Virus record (IMG/VR): IMGVR_UViG_3300046170_000227
Coordinates: 1-60,106 of that record
Source: a virus
Length of the DNA: 60,106 nt
Strand: one strand, 5' to 3'
The notes beneath the pieces are model-generated. The model saw only the letters and a program-made list of their open reading frames with translations. It was not told the origin of the DNA and did no database searches. A program made the position numbers and the translations under genes. Positions 44,238 through 53,619 of this stretch are shown here, in pieces (the first letter of the stretch is position 1; every line of letters begins with the position of its first letter).

Positions 44238-44588
44238 ATGCCAAATAAACATTTTTGCCAAGGACCAAGATGTCATGAACAAGTTACAACAGATAGGTTT
44301 TTAAAATCGCGTGGTGTAATTCGTGGAAGATATGCATATGCAGATAGAGATAGAACACCTAATAATTGGGGTTGGACTCCAAATGGTTCTGATGTTTATT
44401 TTTGTTCTCAAACATGCAAGCTTTCATGGTTAAGTGATAACATGACCAATATTGAACATGGTCGACCGATTGAGTTTATCAGACACAGACGAGAGAGCCA
44501 AGGCTATGCCAAGGTCAAGAATGATGAGTCTAGGTGGGGTCCAGAATATTCTATTGAAAGGGTTGACAATGGTCAGCTAATAGAGTAG
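44238..44588 (+). CDS. Zinc-binding small protein
   Basis: 116 residues behind AGAAAGGATAAC. FCQGPRCHEQV (Cys7, Cys12) and YFCSQTCKLSWL (Cys56, Cys60) form a CxxxxC/CxxxC site like treble-clef zinc fingers, with WGWTPNGSDV between. The 3' end contains the promoter at 44563. Could be an anti-host or regulatory protein; unknown. Confidence 0.6.
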   Translation: MPNKHFCQGPRCHEQVTTDRFLKSRGVIRGRYAYADRDRTPNNWGWTPNGSDVYFCSQTCKLSWLSDNMTNIEHGRPIEFIRHRRESQGYAKVKNDESRWGPEYSIERVDNGQLIE

Positions 44589-44598
44589 GATTATCCTA
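44563..44598 (+). promoter_or_regulatory. Promoter with TAGGAT-T-ATCCTA palindrome
   Basis: TTGACA (44563-44568), 17 bases, TAGGAT (44586-44591), and the 13-bp palindrome TAGGATTATCCTA (44586-44598) starting at the -10. It serves the gene at 44617 (AGAAAGG upstream). Same operator family as 43816-43836. Confidence 0.65.
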
Positions 44599-44616
44599 TT
44601 AACAAGAAAGGTATAT

Positions 44617-44859
44617 ATGACACAAACAAACACAGACAACAAGACAGAAGAACGTAAGAATAGATTTACAGGTCAATCTATTATGTTAACAAAAGAAGAG
44701 TCTATTATTCATGATAGAATATTTATCAATGAATTAGGTGCAACGATCGAAGACAAAGAACTTGGATACGGTGGCTCTAAACTTTGGGACAAAGTACGTA
44801 AGGACATTAACTACTTCAGACAGCATAATGCTGAAGCATACATGGTGTTACTAGATTAA
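44617..44859 (+). CDS. Small hypothetical protein
   Basis: 80 residues: TQTNTDNKTEERKNRFTGQS, IMLTKEESIIHDRIFINELG, then DKVRKDINYFRQHNAEAYMV. Acidic/basic, helical, soluble. Last gene before the terminase operon, followed by a strong hairpin. Function unknown. Confidence 0.6.
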   Translation: MTQTNTDNKTEERKNRFTGQSIMLTKEESIIHDRIFINELGATIEDKELGYGGSKLWDKVRKDINYFRQHNAEAYMVLLD

Positions 44860-45090
44860 CACCAACCTTTCTTGCCCTGGCCCTAACGGGCCAGGGCGCA
44901 CGATCCAAGTACCTTGGATCCCTATCCAATACCAACATTGCAACTAACGTCGACCCCACCCACCCTTTATATAAAAAGGGGTCCCACTACTCTAGGTTGT
45001 ATTGCTTGATTTAGACAGTTTATGGTGGTAAAAACATATTCAACACTTTATGGTGCAAAAAAATTATAAAAAAATTTTTTAAAAAATTTT
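44860..45090. other. Intergenic region before the large terminase
   Basis: No gene seen. It holds two hairpins (GCCCTGGCCC/GGGCCAGGGC, 44874-44897; GATCCAAG/CTTGGATC, 44902-44920), a GC-rich stretch to 44995, then two copies of TTTATGGTG (45019-45027, 45047-45055; 28-base spacing), and a long A/T run before the terminase ATG. The direct repeats could be regulatory or packaging-related. No good promoter boxes were found. Confidence 0.5.
44874..44897. terminator. Strong GC hairpin, possible terminator
   Basis: Perfect 10-bp stem with TAAC loop, 15 bases after the stop of the previous gene. There is no T-run on the plus strand, so intrinsic termination is uncertain; it could be an RNA-processing or stabilising element. 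Confidence 0.45.
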
Positions 45091-46572
45091 ATGAATTTGA
45101 ATAACGTAGATATTAGTAAGCTACCTGCAGACGTCAGAAAGACATTCAAGAAACTGCAAGTCATGCATGCAGAAAAACAAATCCAAGGTAAAGCCAGAGA
45201 TGACTTCATGTCCTTTGTAAAATGTGTGTGGCCCGATTTTATAGAAGGATCTCACCATAGACACATAGCAAAAAAATTTAATGAACTTGCAACAGGAGAA
45301 ATTACTAGACTGATTGTCAACATGCCTCCACGTCATACGAAATCAGAATTTGCAAGTTACTTGTTACCAGCGTGGATGGTGGGCCGTAACCCTAAGTTAA
45401 AGATAATCCAAGCAACTCACACAGGAGAACTAGCCGTAAGATTTGGTCGTAAAGCTAAAACCTTGATTGATAGTGACGAGTATGGAAAAATATTTGAAAC
45501 AAGACTAAGAGAAGATTCGCAAGCCGCTGGTAGGTGGGAGACAGCACAAGGTGGTGAGTATTTTGCAGCTGGTGTCGGCGGTGCAATAACCGGACGGGGT
45601 GCTGACTTATTAATAATTGATGATCCACATTCTGAGCAAGACGCAATGAGTCCGACTGCAATGGAATCTGCTTATGAATGGTATACATCAGGTCCACGTC
45701 AGCGTTTACAACCTGGTGGTAAAATTATATTGGTTATGACTAGATGGTCTAACAAAGATCTGACAGGTAAATTAGTTAGTAACCAAAAAGAAGCTAAAGC
45801 TGATCAGTGGCACGTGGTCGAATTTCCAGCAATCTTGGACCACGGATCAAAGAAACAAAAACCTGTTTGGCCTGAGTATTGGAAGCTCGATGAGTTAGAG
45901 AAAGTCCAAGCAACACTGCCCACGGGCAAATGGAACGCACAGTGGATGCAAAATCCAACAAGTGATGAAGGTGCAATTATAAAACGAGAATGGTGGAGAA
46001 CATGGAAGCATGATTGGATACCAGAACTACATCACGTCATACAATCTTATGATACAGCATTTTTAAAAAAAGAAACTGCTGACTACTCAGCTATTACTAC
46101 TTGGGGTGTATTTTACCCGGACCAAGACTCAGGTGCTAATTTAATGTTATTAGATTCTATAAAAGGTAGATATGAGTTTCCTGAATTACGTAGATTAGCG
46201 TTAGAACAATATAAGTATTGGCAACCAGAATCGGTTATAGTTGAAGCAAAAGCATCAGGTTTACCTCTTACATACGAGCTTAGACAGATGGATATACCGG
46301 TTGTGAACTTCACACCATCACGTGGAAATGATAAACATTCACGTGTAAATGCTGTTGCACCTTTGTTTGAATCTGGTATGATATGGGCGCCTGAGCAGAA
46401 ATTCGCAGATGACGTCATTGAAGAGTGCGCTGCGTTTCCGTATGGCGATCATGATGACTTAGTCGACTCGACTACACAAGCAATCATGCGTTTTAGACAA
46501 GCAGGGTTATTACAACACCCTGAAGACTACGTGGATGAACCGCGTGAGGAACGTAAAAGGAATTACTATTAA
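45091..46572 (+). CDS. terL: Terminase large subunit
   Basis: 493 residues. ATPase: Walker A-like PPRHTKS (79-85), Walker B LLIIDDPHS (173-181), coupling region VMTRW (215-219). Nuclease: QSYDTAF (Asp321), VIVEAKASG (Glu385) and YGDHDDLVDS (Asp455/456), the RNase H-like metal triad. It docks on the portal and pumps and cuts DNA; its small subunit is at 39518 on the other strand. Start after a long A/T run without a clear ribosome site. Ends overlapping the next gene (TAATG). Confidence 0.93.
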   Translation: MNLNNVDISKLPADVRKTFKKLQVMHAEKQIQGKARDDFMSFVKCVWPDFIEGSHHRHIAKKFNELATGEITRLIVNMPPRHTKSEFASYLLPAWMVGRNPKLKIIQATHTGELAVRFGRKAKTLIDSDEYGKIFETRLREDSQAAGRWETAQGGEYFAAGVGGAITGRGADLLIIDDPHSEQDAMSPTAMESAYEWYTSGPRQRLQPGGKIILVMTRWSNKDLTGKLVSNQKEAKADQWHVVEFPAILDHGSKKQKPVWPEYWKLDELEKVQATLPTGKWNAQWMQNPTSDEGAIIKREWWRTWKHDWIPELHHVIQSYDTAFLKKETADYSAITTWGVFYPDQDSGANLMLLDSIKGRYEFPELRRLALEQYKYWQPESVIVEAKASGLPLTYELRQMDIPVVNFTPSRGNDKHSRVNAVAPLFESGMIWAPEQKFADDVIEECAAFPYGDHDDLVDSTTQAIMRFRQAGLLQHPEDYVDEPREERKRNYY

Positions 46573-48242
46573 TGATAAGATTTGGAATGAAACTACCAGA
46601 AATTTTTAACCAATTGGTTAGAGGTTACCAAAAAGTTAGAGGCCAAAAACCAACAGGTCTAGATCTTATAAAAATTAAACAAGAAGCAATGTTAAAGTTT
46701 CAAGAGATGAGAAAAGTCTTGGACATGCAACGAAATCCAATTGACCCAAATAAACCTATTATAGGTGGTAAACAATTAGATAAAAATGCTCCGGGATATT
46801 TTAATGATTTTACATCAATGATGATTAAAGATGCAAACGTAGCACCCAAGGTTATTAGATCAGGGATCATGAAAACAACTGAAGCTATGAACCCTAAATT
46901 TATAGATTTTACAATTAACAGTTTTAAAAACATGGACGGAATAAAAGTTATGAAAGAAGCAAACAAAGTTATTAAAAGAGAAGGTCCATACAAAGATTTA
47001 ACTAAGAACGATGCTAAACGGATCATGGATGCAGTCGACGACAAATTAAAAAATATAGATATGGACCCAGAAGATATGTATGCTGACGGTGGACGTATTG
47101 GTTTAAAAGATGGTGAAGGTATTATGAAGATGGCATCTATGGAAGAAAATGAAAGAGAATTTATGAGACTTGTAGAGGAGTTTATGGAACAAGGTTTTAG
47201 CCAACAAGAAGCAATTGAAGAAGCTAAAGATACACTTGAAAGAAAATCAATCGCTACAGGTGGACGTGCAGGTTTTAAAGATGGTGAAGGTATTATGCAG
47301 ATGGCTTCAGCACCAGAACCTATGGATGAAAGAAATGAATTATCCTTACAAATATTTGGTAAACCTATAAAACTTTTAACACCAGAAGAAATGGATATGC
47401 TTAATGATGAAGCTGAAAGACTTATGCAAAAATTTTCTTCAGCACCAGATCCAATGGATGAAAGAAATATGGTTATGGAAAATATTGCAATAAAAGAATT
47501 TGGTAAACCTTTAAAAGATTTAAATGAAGAAGAGATTATAGAAATAGAAATAATGATAGATGAGATGACTGAAAAACCAAACAGAGGAGCACAGTCAATT
47601 AAACTTGCAGATGGTGGTATTACCCGTGTTGGTTTAAAAGATGGGTTATCTAGCAAATTAAATAAAAAATTTAAAATTGATGGTGGGACTTTACGAAGTA
47701 TGTTTTTTAATAAAAACAATCCTATTTTAACAGGATTTAATGCTTCAGAATTATTTGATCTTGCTGTAAGAAATATAGGCCCTGCTATAGGTTTAGCAGA
47801 TGGTGGACGGGCAGCATTTAAGGATGGACCAAAAGATCCTAGAAGAAGAGGCTTCATGAAAGCAGCTGTTGGAGTTGCATCGATGTTACCATTTGGAATG
47901 GGTAAAATTATTAAAACGGCAGCACCTGCAATTGAAAAAGCTGCAGATATTTCAGGACCAGCATTAGCTAAAATTGTAGAGACTGTAATGTCTCTTGGTA
48001 AAACTATTTCACAATCTGGTAAAAGAGTTAAAGAAATGATAACTAAGAAAAAACACAAAGGTGTTGAAGTTGAAGAAGATATAATGGACGGAAGCTACAC
48101 AATTAAAAAAGGTAATAAAGAAATTTACTTTAAACCTGGAAGACGAGATGAGATGGGTATTGACGATGACATTATAGAAGTTATTGAAAAGACAGTCACT
48201 AAAAAAGCTGGTGGTGGTGTTGCTAGATTATTAGGTGAATAA
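46572..48242 (+). CDS. Putative virion protein with four DGGR motifs
   Basis: 556 residues. Motifs: YADGGRIGLKDGEG (47082), ATGGRAGFKDGEG (47253), ADGGITRVGLKDG (47606) and ADGGRAAFKDGP (47796). Between them are acidic helical repeats (EPMDERNELSLQIFGKPIKL, DPMDERNMVMENIAIKEFGK), a duplicated ~60-residue unit. A basic segment precedes a hydrophobic stretch (RRRGFMKAAVGVASMLPFGM). Directly between terminase and portal. The long antisense frame is an artefact of composition. Function unknown; virion entry is inferred. Confidence 0.6.
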   Translation: MIRFGMKLPEIFNQLVRGYQKVRGQKPTGLDLIKIKQEAMLKFQEMRKVLDMQRNPIDPNKPIIGGKQLDKNAPGYFNDFTSMMIKDANVAPKVIRSGIMKTTEAMNPKFIDFTINSFKNMDGIKVMKEANKVIKREGPYKDLTKNDAKRIMDAVDDKLKNIDMDPEDMYADGGRIGLKDGEGIMKMASMEENEREFMRLVEEFMEQGFSQQEAIEEAKDTLERKSIATGGRAGFKDGEGIMQMASAPEPMDERNELSLQIFGKPIKLLTPEEMDMLNDEAERLMQKFSSAPDPMDERNMVMENIAIKEFGKPLKDLNEEEIIEIEIMIDEMTEKPNRGAQSIKLADGGITRVGLKDGLSSKLNKKFKIDGGTLRSMFFNKNNPILTGFNASELFDLAVRNIGPAIGLADGGRAAFKDGPKDPRRRGFMKAAVGVASMLPFGMGKIIKTAAPAIEKAADISGPALAKIVETVMSLGKTISQSGKRVKEMITKKKHKGVEVEEDIMDGSYTIKKGNKEIYFKPGRRDEMGIDDDIIEVIEKTVTKKAGGGVARLLGE

Positions 48243-50146
48243 TGGACGATCTTCTTTCTGCAATCAGAAAATTACAAGATCTATACGATGATCCAGATAT
48301 CGTAACTACAGCAGATCAAATTAAAATACCAGAACCAAAACAAGAAGTAAAAAATATAGAACTTGTTAATGACTTTATGAAACGTAACCCACGAGCTGAT
48401 GGTGGACGTATGGGTTATTCTATTGGAGATAGAGTTGATCCAATAACCCCACAAAATAATTTAACGAACATGACGTTAGAAGAGTCCACTACAGGTCCTG
48501 GCGGTTATCCAATGACAGCGGGTTTTACAACAGCTATGAAAGTGCCTAGCGCAATAAAAGCTATTGAATCAGGAGCAGCTAACGTTAACAAAGCTAAAAA
48601 AATAGTAACTGATTTTTTTAAACAAAGACAACCTTATACTGGTGCAACTAAAATTGGAGAATCTACTACAAAGGATTTTACTCCTGAAAAAAATTTTTTA
48701 TCCGTATTAAAAAGTTACATGAATAAATATACGGGAGGCAGTCTTAGTCAAGCTTCTAGGGATTTAGGTATAAGTAGAAATACACTTAAAGGCATAGACG
48801 AAAGAATTAATTTACAAGAAACAGGTAGCAGAGTATCGGGACTTGGTTTTAAAAATCCAGCTAAAATTTCAGAACCTATTGATGGTCTTCAATATGCACA
48901 AATGACTACTTTGATGAAAAATGACCCTAATAAATTTAAAATTCTTAAAGGTGGTAAAAATAAATTTCTTGATCAAGAATCTTTAGGACATTATTTAGGT
49001 GTTAAATTTGCAAGAGACCCAAAAACAGGAACTAGAGTAGAGATTGGAAAATTTCAATATGATCAATTAGGTTCAATGTTAAAACAATTAAACGTTAAAA
49101 AAAATAAACTAGGTGAATTTAATGTTGATGATGCAATTAATAAACTTTTAAATAAAAATAAAACTAAACTTGTAAAAGGTCAAAGAGTAAGTGATGCCGG
49201 TAAAGATAGATATACTCTTGAAAAAAAATATGACCCTGAATTATTTTCTATAAGAGCAGGTTTAATAGATAGAGTTGGTAGCCGTGCAAAAGGTTTAGAT
49301 GTTTATTTACCAAATGCTATTGATGATGTAGGTCACCCTTTTTCTTTATCTAAATCTATAAAAAAATATAATAAACTATTTAAAGATTCAAACATGAATA
49401 GTATAAATACTTTAGTTTACCAGGATCACACATTAAATACTAAATTACATAAAGTAACTGGGTTTGAAGGAAGATATGAAAAAATGTTTGATCAACTTGC
49501 AAAACTTCAAAATAAAAAAATTACACCTAAGATCCAAGAACAATTAATTGATATTAAAAATCAAATGAATTTAAATTATACGAATTATATTAACCTTCTA
49601 TCAAACCCTAAAAAAATAAAAGAAGTTTTATCTAAAAAAACTAAAATATTTGGAGACTCTAAAGTAAATATTACAGATGATTTTGCAAAATATTTATCCG
49701 GTCAAGTTGATAGAGTTCAAAAGATAGATATAAATATTCCAAAAATTGGAGATACTTTTAAATCAAAAGATCTTTTTGTAGACATGTCTACAGTTAATCC
49801 AAAATATATAATGGGATATGTAAATCAAATAAATCCAAAAGCTAAAAAATTTAAAGATCTTAGTATGTCAGAAAAAGCTATTTTTAAACAAAATGCATTA
49901 AATCAAAATGCTGATATTGTTTCTGAGTATTATAAAAAAGCAAAATTTCCTGTTGAAGATGTTGAAGCCGTTAAAGAAACAATTAAAATGGATTTTGCAA
50001 AAGGAGGACCAGTAGACATAGATTTAAGTTTTTTTGCAGGGGGAGGCATTGCAAAAGAAGCAGGCGATTCATCAGGCCCACCACCACAATCAGGACCTAC
50101 ACCTCAAGGGTTGCAAGGTCTATTTAATCGTGTTAAGAAGGTATAG
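48242..50146 (+). CDS. Large hypothetical protein with DGGRxG motif
   Basis: 634 residues, TAATGG overlap with the previous gene. RADGGRMGYSIGDRVDP (48395) near the N-terminus and AKGGPVDIDLSFFAGGGI near the C-terminus frame a Lys-rich, helical body (SQASRDLGISRNTLKGIDER looks like a helix-turn-helix; LHKVTGFEGRYEKMFDQLAK). It ends GPTPQGLQGLFNRVKKV, a basic amphipathic tail. No known family by eye. Probably a minor virion protein. Confidence 0.6.
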   Translation: MDDLLSAIRKLQDLYDDPDIVTTADQIKIPEPKQEVKNIELVNDFMKRNPRADGGRMGYSIGDRVDPITPQNNLTNMTLEESTTGPGGYPMTAGFTTAMKVPSAIKAIESGAANVNKAKKIVTDFFKQRQPYTGATKIGESTTKDFTPEKNFLSVLKSYMNKYTGGSLSQASRDLGISRNTLKGIDERINLQETGSRVSGLGFKNPAKISEPIDGLQYAQMTTLMKNDPNKFKILKGGKNKFLDQESLGHYLGVKFARDPKTGTRVEIGKFQYDQLGSMLKQLNVKKNKLGEFNVDDAINKLLNKNKTKLVKGQRVSDAGKDRYTLEKKYDPELFSIRAGLIDRVGSRAKGLDVYLPNAIDDVGHPFSLSKSIKKYNKLFKDSNMNSINTLVYQDHTLNTKLHKVTGFEGRYEKMFDQLAKLQNKKITPKIQEQLIDIKNQMNLNYTNYINLLSNPKKIKEVLSKKTKIFGDSKVNITDDFAKYLSGQVDRVQKIDINIPKIGDTFKSKDLFVDMSTVNPKYIMGYVNQINPKAKKFKDLSMSEKAIFKQNALNQNADIVSEYYKKAKFPVEDVEAVKETIKMDFAKGGPVDIDLSFFAGGGIAKEAGDSSGPPPQSGPTPQGLQGLFNRVKKV

Positions 50147-50155
50147 GAGTAATAA

Positions 50156-52594
50156 ATGGCAGATATAGATAAAGGACTCCCTAACACAAGAACTAAAATT
50201 GATATCCCTTCAGATGAAGAGATGGCAGAAGAAGTTAGTGTTCAGGAAGAAGACATTGATAAAGGACCTGTAGAGGTCATCCCAGAAGACGATGGTGGAG
50301 TTACATTAGACTTTGACCCAAGTGCAATAAATACGTCAGGTACAGAATCTCACTTTGATAACTTGGCAGATATTTTACCGGAAGAATCAGTTGAACCAAT
50401 CGGAAACGAAATGGTTCAAAACTACATGGATTATAAATCTTCTAGAAAAGAATGGGAAAGCGCTTACACAAGCGGTCTTGATCTTTTAGGATTTAAATAC
50501 GAAAACAGAACAGAACCTTTTCAAGGAGCTTCAGGTGCAACACACCCAGTTCTAGCAGAAGCTGTTACACAATTCCAAGCTCAAGCTTATAAAGAATTAT
50601 TACCAAGTGACGGTCCTGTTAGAACACAAGTTATAGGAGTTAAGAATCCACAAACAGAACAGCAAGCAGGTCGTGTTAAAGATTACATGAATTATTTAAT
50701 CATGGACACTATGAAAGAATATGAATCTGAATTTGATTCAATGTTATTTCATTTACCACTAGCTGGATCTACATTTAAAAAAGTTTACTACGACGTACCA
50801 CTTGGAAGAGTGGTATCGAAGTTTGTACCAGCGGATGAATTAATTGTTCCGTATACAGCTACCTCATTAGACGATGCGGAAGCAGTTATTCATACCGTGA
50901 AAATTTCAGAGAACGAATTAAGAAAACAACAAGTCAATGGTTTCTACAGTGACGTTGAGTTAGGACCTCCAGGTACAGATACCAATGGAGAACTATCTAA
51001 AAAAGAACGTGAACTAGAAGGAACTAAGAAGACAGGTAAGAACGAACCTGTTTACACTTTGTTAGAGTGTCATGTTAATTTAGACTTAGAAGGTTTCGAA
51101 GATGTTGGTGAAGACGGAGAACCAACTGGAATAAAATTACCTTACCTCGTTACAGTCGATGAAGGTAGTAGGAAAGTTTTGTCTATTAGACGAAACTATG
51201 CGCCCGATGATCTAAAGAAAACTAAAATCCAATATTTTGTCCACTTCAAATTTCTGCCAGGACTAGGATTTTATGGCTTTGGATTAATTCATATGATTGG
51301 CGGATTGAGTCGTACGGCAACGTCGGCTCTCCGTCAGTTATTAGATGCGGGTACATTATCAAACCTACCAGCAGGATTTAAACAACGAGGAGTTAGAGTA
51401 AGAGACGAAGCATCACCAATACAACCAGGTGAATTTAAAGATGTAGATGCACCAGGTGGAAATTTAAGAGATGCATTCTTTCCTCTACCCTACAAAGAAC
51501 CATCAGCAACATTATTACAATTAATGGGTGTTGTAGTTGGTGCAGGTCAAAGGTTCGCGGCTATTGCTGATATGCAAGTGGGCGATGGAAACCAAGGCGC
51601 TGCAGTAGGAACAACTGTTGCACTTCTTGAGCGTGGATCACGTGTAATGTCTGCTATTCATAAAAGATGTTACGCTGCAATGAAGAATGAATTTAAATTA
51701 TTATCAAAAGTAGTTTCACAATATCTACCACCAGAATATCCTTATGATGTTGTAGGTGGTGCAAGAAATATTAAGCAAGCTGACTTTGATGATAGAATAG
51801 ATGTAGTACCAGTTGCAGATCCTAATATATTTTCGATGTCTCAGAGAATTACTCTAGCTCAAACACAATTACAGATCGCAACATCTAATCCACAACTTCA
51901 TAACATGTATCAAATATACAGAAACATGTATAATGCGATTGGTGTAAAAGATGTTGATGCAGTTTTACCACCACCCGCACCGAATGCACCAATGGACCCA
52001 AGTTTAGAACACATAAATGCAATGGGTGGAAAACCTTTTCAAGCTTTTCCTGGTCAAGATCACAGAGCACACATCACAGCGCACTTAAATTTTATGTCAA
52101 CTAACATGGTTAGAAATAATCCTGCTGTTATGGCTGCAATACAAAAAAATATCTTAGAGCACATTTCAATTATGGCTCAAGAACAAGTTCAAATGGAGTT
52201 TAAAGAAGAAATGGCACAGATGATGCAGATGCAACAGATGGCTGCGATGGATCCACAGATACAACAACAGTTACAAATGTTAAATAATCAAGTTGAAGCA
52301 AGAAAAGCTGTGTTGATTGCTGAAATGACTGAAGAATTTATGAAAGAAGAGACTAAAATTACTTCACAAATGGATTCAGACCCACTATTGAAACTAAAAT
52401 CACGTGAAGTTGACCTAAGAGCAATGGAAAATGAACGAAAAAAAGAAGCTGATGCAACAAAAGCTGATTTTGATAGAGCAAAATTGATGCAAGCAAGAGA
52501 ATTAGCTGAAGATAAGATGGATCAGAACGAAGAATTAGCAGAATTAAGAGCAGGAGTAAGTCTTGCAAAAAAAAATAATGCTAATATAAACTAG
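50156..52594 (+). CDS. Portal protein (P22-type)
   Basis: 812 residues, in the size range of large podovirus portals. YKSSRKEWESAYTSGLDLLG, FQGASGATHPVLAEAVTQFQ then AQAYKELLPSDGPVRTQVIG, LGFYGFGLIHMIGGLSRTAT and MQVGDGNQGAAVGTTVALLE are typical portal blocks. A long Gln/Met-rich helical C-terminus (MMQMQQMAAMDPQIQQQ) could form the barrel. It makes the dodecameric DNA entry ring at one capsid vertex. AGGAGTAATAA precedes the start. Confidence 0.9.
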   Translation: MADIDKGLPNTRTKIDIPSDEEMAEEVSVQEEDIDKGPVEVIPEDDGGVTLDFDPSAINTSGTESHFDNLADILPEESVEPIGNEMVQNYMDYKSSRKEWESAYTSGLDLLGFKYENRTEPFQGASGATHPVLAEAVTQFQAQAYKELLPSDGPVRTQVIGVKNPQTEQQAGRVKDYMNYLIMDTMKEYESEFDSMLFHLPLAGSTFKKVYYDVPLGRVVSKFVPADELIVPYTATSLDDAEAVIHTVKISENELRKQQVNGFYSDVELGPPGTDTNGELSKKERELEGTKKTGKNEPVYTLLECHVNLDLEGFEDVGEDGEPTGIKLPYLVTVDEGSRKVLSIRRNYAPDDLKKTKIQYFVHFKFLPGLGFYGFGLIHMIGGLSRTATSALRQLLDAGTLSNLPAGFKQRGVRVRDEASPIQPGEFKDVDAPGGNLRDAFFPLPYKEPSATLLQLMGVVVGAGQRFAAIADMQVGDGNQGAAVGTTVALLERGSRVMSAIHKRCYAAMKNEFKLLSKVVSQYLPPEYPYDVVGGARNIKQADFDDRIDVVPVADPNIFSMSQRITLAQTQLQIATSNPQLHNMYQIYRNMYNAIGVKDVDAVLPPPAPNAPMDPSLEHINAMGGKPFQAFPGQDHRAHITAHLNFMSTNMVRNNPAVMAAIQKNILEHISIMAQEQVQMEFKEEMAQMMQMQQMAAMDPQIQQQLQMLNNQVEARKAVLIAEMTEEFMKEETKITSQMDSDPLLKLKSREVDLRAMENERKKEADATKADFDRAKLMQARELAEDKMDQNEELAELRAGVSLAKKNNANIN

Positions 52595-52608
52595 TAAAGG
52601 TAAATATT

Positions 52609-52788
52609 ATGATGAACTATAAAAAAGCAAAACAAATGGCAGTTCCAAGTCAGAATGTAGAAATAGATCCAAGATCTAAGACTACTGCAGACAACGCTTT
52701 CAATTATCTTCCTACAGGAGATAAAGAAAAAGTTAGAGGAACTAAAAAAATGTTAGCTGATAAGAAAAAAACAGCTACTTGGTACTAA
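52609..52788 (+). CDS. Small conserved structural-region protein
   Basis: 59 residues behind AAAGG: NYKKAKQMAVPSQNVEIDPR, then ADNAFNYLPTGDKEKVRGTK and KKTATWY. Basic, likely partly disordered. One base separates it from the next start. Expected to be a head assembly accessory or packaged protein; unknown. Confidence 0.6.
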   Translation: MMNYKKAKQMAVPSQNVEIDPRSKTTADNAFNYLPTGDKEKVRGTKKMLADKKKTATWY

Positions 52789-52789
52789 T

Positions 52790-53179
52790 ATGTGGTTTCA
52801 GGCAATTAAATTAGCCGTCTCTGCTGGTAGTAAAATTTATGCTAACAAGCAGAAGACTAAAATGGCAATGTCAGACGCACAGTTAATGCATGCGTCTCGT
52901 ATGGCCGAAGGAAAAGAAGCTTACCAGGGTAAATTGTTAGAAGCACGTCAATCAGACTGGAAAGACGAGGCCGTTTTGATAATTCTCTCGGCGCCAATCG
53001 TAATTTTGGCGTGGGCAGTCGTAAGTGAGGACCCAACAGCGATGGACAAGGTAAAATTGTTCTTTGACATGTTCTCTACGCTCCCGAGCTGGTTCACAAA
53101 TCTCTGGATCCTTGTCGTTGCGAGCATTTATGGTATAAAGGGTACACAGATTTTTAAAAATCACGGAGGAAAAAAATAA
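52790..53179 (+). CDS. Putative holin / membrane protein
   Basis: 129 residues. A helical N-terminal half (KIYANKQKTKMAMSDAQLMH, EAYQGKLLEARQSDWKDE), then two membrane segments (AVLIILSAPIVILAWAVV and LWILVVASIYGIKG) around a short acidic loop. Similar marine podovirus proteins in this position are often called holins. It may be the main pore-former, with 23159 as partner, but no test is possible here. Confidence 0.6.
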   Translation: MWFQAIKLAVSAGSKIYANKQKTKMAMSDAQLMHASRMAEGKEAYQGKLLEARQSDWKDEAVLIILSAPIVILAWAVVSEDPTAMDKVKLFFDMFSTLPSWFTNLWILVVASIYGIKGTQIFKNHGGKK

Positions 53180-53619
53180 TGTCAGGATATGTAGGTTATG
53201 CTTTAAGAGCAGGTAAATCAAAAACAGGTCAAAAAATTATAAAAAAAGTTAAAGACTTTTTTACAGGCGGTGGAAAATCAAAAACTATTTCATCTGTACC
53301 ACCGGCTCTAGGTAAATTAAAAAAAACTCAAGACGCTAAGAAAAAAATTACAGATATAACAGATAAATATGCTGTGGGTTTTGCAAAAGAGGACCCTAAG
53401 CTTTTAAAAAAATTTAGAAAAGGTTCTAAAAAGAATTTAGATAGTATATCTGACATTTACAAAACTAGAAAAAAAGAAGGTGGAAGAATAGGTAGAAAAT
53501 TTGGTGGTGGAGCTGATTTAAAAGATATACCCGCAGGTAAAAAATTTAATGGTTTAAGAAAACTTCCTAAAGAAGTTAGAAATAAAATGAAATATAAAAA
53601 AGACGGCGGAAAAATTTAA
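53179..53619 (+). CDS. Basic virion-associated protein with GGRIG motif
   Basis: 146 residues, TAATG overlap with the holin-like gene. Very Lys-rich (GKSKTGQKIIKKVKDFFTGG, KKITDITDKYAVGFAKEDPK), with EGGRIGRKFGGGADL (53476) and a KKDGGKI end. High pI suggests binding to packaged DNA. One of six genes carrying the GGR motif. Function unknown. Confidence 0.6.
   Translation: MSGYVGYALRAGKSKTGQKIIKKVKDFFTGGGKSKTISSVPPALGKLKKTQDAKKKITDITDKYAVGFAKEDPKLLKKFRKGSKKNLDSISDIYKTRKKEGGRIGRKFGGGADLKDIPAGKKFNGLRKLPKEVRNKMKYKKDGGKI

Noticed and set aside
46700-48058. 452-codon open frame antisense to the 46572 gene
   Set aside because: It is an artefact of the plus-strand codon composition; it lacks a ribosome site, mirrors the plus-strand repeats and has Ile/Ser-rich nonsense composition.
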